DNA of 16,622 nucleotides from JBBIND01 sp037444075 (GTDB lineage: Bacteria; Acidobacteriota; Terriglobia; Bryobacterales; Bryobacteraceae). The stretch's first letter is position 1, and each line of letters starts with the position of its first letter. The stretch is taken from assembly GCA_037444075.1 (NCBI GenBank), contig JBBIND010000085.1, positions 1-16,622 of the forward strand, given 5' to 3'. This document shows, piece after piece, positions 7,465 through 13,049 of the stretch. A program made the position numbers and the translations under genes. The notes below the pieces were generated by a model. It ran no database searches, was not told the origin of the DNA, and worked only from the letters and a program-made list of their open reading frames with translations.

Positions 7465-7866
7465 ATGCGTATCCAGATCATCTGCCCCGCTCCTCCGATG
7501 AGCCTTTACGGTAACCGTGTGACCGCGGACCGTTGGGCCAGTATCTTTCAGAAGTTAGGCCACAAAGTCACGGTGGCCACGCACTATGGCGGCCGCATCT
7601 GCGAGTTGGTCATCGCCATGCACGCCCGGCGCTCCGCCGAAGCAGCCGAGAAGTTCCAGGCCAAGTACTCTGACCGCCCTCTGGTTGTGGCGCTCACGGG
7701 AACAGATTTGTACTCGGATCTGCCTGAATCTCCTGAGGCTTTGCGCTCGCTCGAATTGGCAGACCGGCTCGTGGCCCTCCATCCGCTGGCCAGGAAGTTC
7801 CGTCCGGAGCGGGAGTTGGCCGCCTGGAAGAAACTGCTGGCCGAGTTGGCCCGCATCAAGCCCTGA
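7465..7866 (+). CDS. Truncated SenB-like (TIGR04348) glycosyltransferase N-terminal domain
   Basis: The 133-residue product matches the start of TIGR04348 glycosyltransferases, the family that includes the selenosugar synthase SenB of selenoneine synthesis. Recognisable blocks are CPAPPMSLYGNRVTADRWA (7-25), AMHARRSAEAAEKF (51-64), RPLVVALTGTDLY (71-83) and SLELADRLVALHP (95-107). This is the N-terminal Rossmann half of a GT-B fold. From memory, full members are over 300 residues; here the similarity stops near residue 108 and a helical tail (ELAAWKKLLAELARI) ends the protein. The second, sugar-nucleotide-binding half is missing, and the DNA beyond is occupied by a convergent gene. It is therefore either a remnant or a reduced stand-alone domain. 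No senA- or selD-like gene is in the window. The start at 7465 gives MRIQIICPAPP, the usual family beginning; the ATG at 7444 would add seven residues. Confidence 0.72.
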   Translation: MRIQIICPAPPMSLYGNRVTADRWASIFQKLGHKVTVATHYGGRICELVIAMHARRSAEAAEKFQAKYSDRPLVVALTGTDLYSDLPESPEALRSLELADRLVALHPLARKFRPERELAAWKKLLAELARIKP

Positions 7867-9013
7867 TTCGTTCCCCGGGCCGGCCCTCGTCGAGGCGGAA
7901 ACGCCCGTCAGCCTCCAGCCTGTAGCGGCGCCCGCGCCAGGTGACTGTTCGCCCGGCGAAGCCCGCCAGCCAAAACAGGAATGAGAGCACATCCTCCACC
8001 GGAACCAGCCACCAGCGGCGGGTGCAGAGCGGGTCGTGCAGCACCCGCCCGGCAACAAACCAGGCCGACAGAGTCCGCAGCAGCGCCGCCCAAGCCGCCA
8101 CCGGCCACCACGGTGGATGCGCCGCCACCAGCATTACGGCCAGCGGCAGAGTGTGCGTGAAGACGGACCCCACGTAGCCCAGCGGACGGGAGCGGCGCGT
8201 ACTGCGTGCCCATCTCAGGCGGTGCCGGGCATTCTCTCTCAAGCCCTGGCTGCCGATGGAATGCACCACCGCCACGCCAGAGAGTTCCACCTTGTGGCCT
8301 TTCGCCGCCGCCCTCTGTCCAAGCACGAAATCTTCAGCCAGATAGTCGCCCAGAGAGTCCAACCCGCCGATGTCAGCCAGAACGGTGCGCCGCGCCGCCA
8401 CCGTGGGTCCGATGGCGAACTTCACGCCCTCGACGAGCCTGGCAGCCAGCACGCCCGCCAGAAAGGTGGTGTTCATGCCTGCTGCTTCCAGCCTTGACCA
8501 GACACTCCAGCCGGGCACAGCCCTGTAGGGACAACTCACTACAGCCAGTTCCGGATCAGCAAACTCTGCGGCAATCCGCCGCAGAAAGTCTGCCTCCGCT
8601 CGGATGTCGCTGTCGCTCATCACCAGCAAGTCATAACGAGCGGTTTCCGCCATGCGTGCCAAGCTAAAGACCTTGGCATTGGGATAAGTTGGCTCGCCCG
8701 TTATGAGGAAACAGGCAGAAACGTGCGGGTATTCGTCCGCGAGGCGGCGTGCCACAACGAGCCCTGCGTCGTCGGCTTGACGAGCGGCGAAGATAAGTTC
8801 GAATGTGACGTAATCCTGCCGGAAGAAACTCCGCAGGTTTTCCTCAAGATCCGGCTCGGCTCCCGCCAGCGGCTTGAGCACGCTGATACCCGGTGCGGCT
8901 TGACCCGCATCCCGCTTCCTCTCTGCCAGGTATCTTCCGGCCGCCAGCAGCACCAGCGCGCAATACGCCGCCGACCCTGCCACCAGGAACAGCAGGACCG
9001 TTGCCGCAATCAT
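7856..9013 (-). CDS. GT21-like family 2 glycosyltransferase (HpnI / ceramide glucosyltransferase type)
   Basis: This is a 385-residue membrane glycosyltransferase. An N-terminal membrane helix (about 3-27) precedes the cytosolic GT-A domain, which opens with ISVLKPLAGAEPDLEENL (43-60). The ceramide-glucosyltransferase motif set is present: D1 near 81-82, DSDIR as D2 at 134-138, LAEDFVLG as D3 at 225-232, and the (Q/R)xxRW motif in RHRLRW at 263-268. Two or three C-terminal membrane segments follow (about 283-355). Relatives glucosylate ceramide, or in bacteria transfer an N-acetylhexosamine to hopanoids (HpnI). The acceptor cannot be told from sequence, and no hopanoid genes are nearby. It starts 4 bases after the thrS stop, so it is probably co-transcribed with thrS. 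Its 3' end overlaps the SenB-like gene by 11 bases. No clear Shine-Dalgarno is visible. Confidence 0.88.
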   Translation of the reverse strand: MIAATVLLFLVAGSAAYCALVLLAAGRYLAERKRDAGQAAPGISVLKPLAGAEPDLEENLRSFFRQDYVTFELIFAARQADDAGLVVARRLADEYPHVSACFLITGEPTYPNAKVFSLARMAETARYDLLVMSDSDIRAEADFLRRIAAEFADPELAVVSCPYRAVPGWSVWSRLEAAGMNTTFLAGVLAARLVEGVKFAIGPTVAARRTVLADIGGLDSLGDYLAEDFVLGQRAAAKGHKVELSGVAVVHSIGSQGLRENARHRLRWARSTRRSRPLGYVGSVFTHTLPLAVMLVAAHPPWWPVAAWAALLRTLSAWFVAGRVLHDPLCTRRWWLVPVEDVLSFLFWLAGFAGRTVTWRGRRYRLEADGRFRLDEGRPGERIRA

Positions 9014-9017
9014 GCCG

Positions 9018-10958
9018 CTACTCGGAAATGGCCCTGCTTTCGATCAGTTGCCGGGCCGTCTCAAGGAATTTCTCCAGGGTCTGCGTGCCTTGATCGCCGT
9101 GCTTGCGGTTTCTGACCGCCACCACGCCCTGTTCCGCTTCCCGGTCACCAATCACCAGCATGAACGGGATTTTCTGCAACTGAGCTTCGCGGATCTTGAA
9201 GTTTACTTTTTGCGTTCGATCGTCCAGATACACGCGCAGCCCTTCGGCTTCCAGCCGCCCGCGGATTTGATTCGCGTACTCGTTGTTGCGGTCCGTGATG
9301 GGAAGCAGCGCCACCTGCACAGGGGCCAGCCACATCGGGAACGCTCCGGCGTAGTGCTCGACCAGAATCCCGAAGAAACGCTCCACGGAACCGTACAGAG
9401 CCCGGTGGCACATGAGCGGTTGGTGCGCGCGCCCGTCTTCGGCGATGTACTCCAACTCGAACCGTTGAGGGAGCGTGAAATCAAACTGAATCGTCGAGAG
9501 CTGCCACAAACGCCCGATGGCGTCCACCAGCTTCATGTCGATCTTGGGACCGTAGAACGCCGCCTCATCGGGGGCCAGACGCACTTTCAGGTTGAGGCGC
9601 TCGCTGGCCTTGCGCAGCGCGGATTCCGCCAGCTCCCATTGCTCGGGAGCACCGTCGTATTTTCCGTTTGCTCCGCCGTCCCAGGTGGACAATTCGGCTT
9701 CGTACTCGGTGAAGCCGAATGTCGTCAGCACGTCCACGGCAAACTGAAGGCAATTGACGATCTCATCCTCAATCTGCTCCGGAGTACAGAAGATGTGCGC
9801 ATCATCCTGCGTGAATCCGCGCACCCGCAGGAGACCGTGCATGACGCCGCTGCGCTCGTAGCGGTACACCGTTCCGAGTTCGCCCAACCGGATGGGAAGG
9901 TCGCGGTAACTCCGCTGGCTGTCCTTGTAGATAAGGATGTGGAACGGACAGTTCATCGGCTTGAGTTGGTACTCGGCGTCATCCAACTCCATGCGCTTGA
10001 ACATGTTCTCGGCGTAAAAGTTATAGTGCCCGGAGGTCTTCCAGAGATCCGCCCGTGCCACGTGGGGCGTGTAGACGAGAGAGTAGCCCCGCGCCAGGTA
10101 TTGGTCGCGCATCCAATCTTCCAGGATCTTGCGCACCAGCCCGCCCTTCGGATGAAAAAAGATCAACCCCGGCCCGGCCAACTCCTGGACGCTGAAAAGG
10201 TCCAGTTCCTGGCCCAGTTTCCGGTGGTCGCGCTTTTTTGCCTCTTCCAGCCGTTGCAGGTAAGCATCCAGGTCTTTCTTCGTAAAGAAAGCCGTGCCGT
10301 AGATGCGCTGCATTTGGGCGTTCTTTTCATCACCCTTCCAGTACGCGCCGGCGATGGAGAGCAGTTTGAACGCCTTGATTCGTCCGGTTGAAGGCACGTG
10401 CGGCCCGCGGCAGAAATCAATGAAGTGCTCGCCGAGGGTGTACTCGCTGAATACGTCCTCGGCTTTCTCCTCGATGAGTTCGCACTTCATGGACTCACCC
10501 ATCTTGCGGTACTTATCGAGTCCCTCGCTTTTCGCAGTCTCCAGGCGCTGGTAGGGCAGGTCCTTGGCCTGCAATTCCCACATCCTGGCTTCGATCTTTT
10601 CCAGGTCCTCTGGCGTGAAGGGCGTTTCCGGCTTGAAGTCGTAGAAGAAGCCCGTATCCGTTGCCGGGCCGATCCCCAATTGCGTGCCCGGGTAGAGTTC
10701 GAGTACGGCGGCGGCCATCAAGTGCGCTGCCGAGTGACGGTAGACCTCGAGTGCTTCCGCGTTGCGGGAAGTGAGGATTTGCACCTCGGCGTCCTGCTGT
10801 AAGGGCGTTCCTAAGTCGGCTAGTTCGCCGCCGACGAGCGCCGCTACGGCGTCCTCGGCGAGGCGAGGGCTGATGGAGCGCGCTATGTCCAAGGGCCGGC
10901 TGCCCGACGGAAACTCACGCGAGCTTCCATCGGGGAGACGGATCGTAATGTTGCTCAT
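9018..10958 (-). CDS. thrS: Threonyl-tRNA synthetase
   Basis: This is a class II synthetase that charges tRNA-Thr, 646 residues and full length. Domains in order are: TGS (1-62); the N2 editing domain with HSAAH (His75, His79) and the FCRGPH pair (Cys183, His187) that removes mischarged serine; the catalytic core; and a C-terminal anticodon-binding domain starting near 545 (WLAPVQVALLPITD). The zinc ligands that select threonine are all present: Cys337 in MNCPFH, His388 in DDAHIF and His518 in MCHRALYGS. Motif 2 lies in the arginine-rich RVRGFTQDDAH (378-388). The ATG at 10958 gives the standard start SNITIRLPDGS, although no Shine-Dalgarno is seen. It ends in TAG, showing that amber acts as an ordinary stop in this genome. 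It is followed 4 bases later by the GT21-like gene. Confidence 0.98.
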   Translation of the reverse strand: MSNITIRLPDGSSREFPSGSRPLDIARSISPRLAEDAVAALVGGELADLGTPLQQDAEVQILTSRNAEALEVYRHSAAHLMAAAVLELYPGTQLGIGPATDTGFFYDFKPETPFTPEDLEKIEARMWELQAKDLPYQRLETAKSEGLDKYRKMGESMKCELIEEKAEDVFSEYTLGEHFIDFCRGPHVPSTGRIKAFKLLSIAGAYWKGDEKNAQMQRIYGTAFFTKKDLDAYLQRLEEAKKRDHRKLGQELDLFSVQELAGPGLIFFHPKGGLVRKILEDWMRDQYLARGYSLVYTPHVARADLWKTSGHYNFYAENMFKRMELDDAEYQLKPMNCPFHILIYKDSQRSYRDLPIRLGELGTVYRYERSGVMHGLLRVRGFTQDDAHIFCTPEQIEDEIVNCLQFAVDVLTTFGFTEYEAELSTWDGGANGKYDGAPEQWELAESALRKASERLNLKVRLAPDEAAFYGPKIDMKLVDAIGRLWQLSTIQFDFTLPQRFELEYIAEDGRAHQPLMCHRALYGSVERFFGILVEHYAGAFPMWLAPVQVALLPITDRNNEYANQIRGRLEAEGLRVYLDDRTQKVNFKIREAQLQKIPFMLVIGDREAEQGVVAVRNRKHGDQGTQTLEKFLETARQLIESRAISE

Positions 10959-11130
10959 GGGATCAGAGATTCAGGTTAACACGCAGCGCGGAGAAGGCAT
11001 GCGCCGGGGCTCCGGGCGCCGGTGGTTTTGCCCCAACCTGAGCGGAGCATCAGGCGCAGGATGCGTCTCGCAGTCCATCCCCCGTACGGTTGAGATGGTA
11101 AATTGCTTGGAGGGATGGGAGGCCCAGCTT
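10959..11130. promoter_or_regulatory. Divergent intergenic region between thrS and the DUF1080-PHP gene
   Basis: This 172-bp spacer must hold the promoters of both divergent genes. I see no T-box-like element for thrS and no strong sigma70 promoter. A GC-rich fold is possible around 11000-11023, and a perfect 5-bp hairpin, CCTGA/TCAGG, lies at 11037-11041/11050-11054. An A/T-rich stretch (GGTAAATT, around 11097-11104) just before the ribosome binding site could serve as a -10 for the rightward gene, but there is no supporting -35. Confidence 0.3.
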
Positions 11131-12615
11131 ATGCACACGTTCAGCAGACGAAGTCTCTTGGGAGCGCTCGCCGGGGCTACGGTCCTGCGCGCTCAGGCCG
11201 GCGATTGGGTAAGCCTGTTCGACGGGCGCAGCCTGGCAGGTTGGAAAGCCAATGAAAGCCCCGGCAGTTGGAAAGTAGCCGACGGGTGCATTGTCGCGGC
11301 GGGTCCGCGTTCCCATCTCTTCTATCAGGGACCCGTGCGCGGCGGCCGCTTCAGGAACTTCGAGTTTGAGACCGAAGTTCTCGCCCGCCCCGGTTCAAAC
11401 TCGGGCATCTTCTTCCACACCGAATTCCAGGAGAGCGGCTGGCCCGCCAAGGGTTTCGAGGTCCAGGTCGACAACACGCACAAAGGCGAAGGCGGCTACA
11501 TCGAGAGGAAACGTACCGGTTCACTCTACGCCGTGCGGAACCAGTACAAGAGCCTCGTCCGTGACGATGATTGGTTTCGCCTCAACTTCGTGGTGCGCGG
11601 CAAAAACGTCCGCGTGCACGTCAACGGTGTGCTGGTCACCGACTATACGGAATCCGACCCGCCCCTCGTGACGAGCGGCGGTGAAGGCCGCGTCTTCGGC
11701 TCCGGTTTGCTGGCGTTGCAGGCGCATGACCCGAAATCAACCGTACTCTACCGGAATCTGCGCATACGCCCGCTGGCAGACGACGCTGTAGCACCCGGGG
11801 CGCGTCCCGGCGCCACGGACGCGACCGCGGTGGAACTGCTCCGCCTCGGAGCGGCCAATTACCCCCTCGTGGATTACCACACGCATCTGAAGGGCGCTTT
11901 GACCTTGGAAAAAGCCCTGGCCAAGTCCCGCGAAACCGGGATTTACTGCGGAATTGCCATCAACTGCGGCAAAGGGCACGCCGTCGAGGATGACGCAGGG
12001 GCCCGCGCTTTTGTGGAGAGCCTGCGCGGCGTGCCCGCTTTCGCGGCCATGCAAGCCGAGGGCCGCGAATGGACCCAGATGTTTTCCCGCCCTACGGCGG
12101 CTCTGTTTGACTACATTTTTACGGATTCCATGACTTGGTCAGACAACCGGGGCCGCCGCATGCGGCTCTGGATAGCCAGGGAAGTCGGCGAGATCACCGA
12201 CGTTAACGAGTTCATGGAGACGTTCGTCGATCGCACGGTTGGAATTCTCCAACGCGAGCCCGTGGACATTTACGTGAATCCCACGTTCCTGCCGGATCAA
12301 ATCGCCTCCCGCTACGACGAACTCTGGACGGAGGAACGCATGCGCCGGGTCATCCGCGCCGCCAAGTCCAATGACGTAGCGCTGGAGTTGAATGACCGCT
12401 ACCGCCTGCCGGGCGAGAAGTTCGTGCGCATGGCCAAAGAGGAGGGCCTGAAGTTCTCCTTCGGGACGAACAACGCCGGCGCCGAAGATTGGGGCCGCAG
12501 CGAATACGGTCTGGCCATGATCAAGGCCTGCGGGTTGCGCTGGCAGGATTTCTTCGTCCCGAAGCCTCGCGGGGAGCGCGCCGTCGACCTCCGGGGCTCC
12601 ATGCTCCGCGCCTGA
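11131..12615 (+). CDS. Tat-exported fusion: 3-keto-disaccharide hydrolase (DUF1080) domain plus PHP-like domain
   Basis: This is a 494-residue exported protein. A twin-arginine signal (TFSRRSLLGALAG, 3-15; cleavage near AQA at 21-23) points to folding in the cytoplasm before export. Residues 26-213 form a DUF1080/3-keto-disaccharide hydrolase jelly roll (WVSLFDGRSLAGWKA at 26-40; SGIFFHTEF at 91-99; GFEVQVDNTHKGEGGYIE at 108-125; LALQAHD at 194-200). Residues 246-475 resemble the PHP metallohydrolase fold: DYHTHL (248-253) carries the first His-x-His pair, QAEGREW is at 308-314, and the tail has the family's final-strand layout. Later metal positions look changed: N where 'HP' is usual (YVNPTFLP, 381-388), and GTNNAG (445-450) in place of a GSDAH-like motif. 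The role is probably periplasmic sugar processing, with no firm substrate. GGGAGG 8 nt upstream fixes the ATG at 11131; the frame is open further back without signal sequence. Confidence 0.85.
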   Translation: MHTFSRRSLLGALAGATVLRAQAGDWVSLFDGRSLAGWKANESPGSWKVADGCIVAAGPRSHLFYQGPVRGGRFRNFEFETEVLARPGSNSGIFFHTEFQESGWPAKGFEVQVDNTHKGEGGYIERKRTGSLYAVRNQYKSLVRDDDWFRLNFVVRGKNVRVHVNGVLVTDYTESDPPLVTSGGEGRVFGSGLLALQAHDPKSTVLYRNLRIRPLADDAVAPGARPGATDATAVELLRLGAANYPLVDYHTHLKGALTLEKALAKSRETGIYCGIAINCGKGHAVEDDAGARAFVESLRGVPAFAAMQAEGREWTQMFSRPTAALFDYIFTDSMTWSDNRGRRMRLWIAREVGEITDVNEFMETFVDRTVGILQREPVDIYVNPTFLPDQIASRYDELWTEERMRRVIRAAKSNDVALELNDRYRLPGEKFVRMAKEEGLKFSFGTNNAGAEDWGRSEYGLAMIKACGLRWQDFFVPKPRGERAVDLRGSMLRA

Positions 12616-12844
12616 CAGCGCTCCTCAGCCTCATCGTCAGCCTCCAATTGCCGGCTTGGTGACCCGGCGGCGCGCGCCTCGTTGCGGCGCCCTTAAGTGC
12701 CCCACGCACCGCGCCATTCGGGCAAGGCCTGATCCGGAAGTATCAGCCCCGCCACTTGCCCTCGTCTGGGAGAACTGGGCAATGGGATTATAAGCCATTG
12801 CAAACAACCAAGAAGAATTCATGTCAGTAGAGTTACATTAGGCC
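12616..12844. other. Non-coding stretch with two hairpins upstream of the second receptor's promoter
   Basis: No gene is supported here. Downstream of the DUF1080-PHP stop are two clear inverted repeats. One pairs GGGCAAG (12720-12726) with CTTGCCC (12755-12761), with an inner CTGAT/ATCAG stem. The other pairs GCAATGG (12779-12785) with CCATTGC (12795-12801) around a 9-nt A/T-rich loop. Neither has a T-run after it on the plus strand. They could mark the end of the upstream transcript or bind a regulator of the promoter that begins at 12845. The minus strand carries TTATAAT within the second loop, but no leftward gene is nearby to use it. Confidence 0.4.
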
Positions 12845-12872
12845 TTGCATCCAGGCATTTTGCGGCTATAAT
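12845..12872 (+). promoter_or_regulatory. Sigma70-type promoter of the second receptor gene
   Basis: TTGCAT (12845-12850) and a consensus TATAAT (12867-12872) are separated by 16 bp. This is the best housekeeping promoter match in the window and points at the receptor. Transcription would start at about 12879, leaving a 5' leader of about 170 nt before the ATG at 13050. Confidence 0.72.
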
Positions 12873-12876
12873 GAAC

Positions 12877-13049
12877 CTGTCCGGGAAACCGTGAGGGTAG
12901 TCATAGGCGCTGCGTCGGGGGAGTCCGATGTTGGCGTGGGCTGGCGCACCAAGGGGCGCACTGAAGTAGAGTTGCGTTCCCAAACGGGGATCAGGCCCTA
13001 CCGATGTTCCGGGCAGATCTTTTTCCACTGGATTGGAGGGTATCTCATC
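12877..13049 (+). promoter_or_regulatory. Structured 5' leader of the second receptor (candidate cis-regulatory RNA)
   Basis: The leader can form nested and adjacent helices. CTGTCCGG (12877-12884) pairs with CCGGGCAG (13009-13016) as a closing stem, and GGTAG (12896-12900) pairs with CTACC (12998-13002) inside it. Three successive hairpins fill the interior: 12912-12918/12925-12931 (7 bp with two G-U), 12931-12938/12945-12952 (8 positions, one mismatch; base 12931 is shared with the previous hairpin), and 12953-12960/12973-12980 (8 bp with two G-U, 12-nt loop). A pyrimidine-rich stretch and the Shine-Dalgarno GGAGG (13035-13039) follow. It matches no riboswitch class that I can confirm. GC-rich DNA folds easily, so the structure needs comparative support. 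Confidence 0.4.

Noticed and set aside
9012..10391. 459-codon open frame antisense to thrS
   Set aside because: The other strand encodes a full ThrRS with all zinc and editing residues. The antisense product has no recognisable features.
10762..11130. Upstream extension of the DUF1080-PHP protein
   Set aside because: It overlaps thrS on the other strand, and the Tat signal with its GGGAGG fixes the start at 11131.
12877..13049. Cobalamin riboswitch for the second receptor
   Set aside because: GGGAA (12883-12887) and CACTG (12959-12963) occur in a suggestive order, but the B12 box consensus and the GCxACUG-type core are absent. A covariance-model search against RF00174 would settle it.
12891..13049. 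Upstream extension of the second receptor
   Set aside because: The frame is open, but the signal peptide and the GGAGG site place the start at 13050. The extension would bury the signal peptide.
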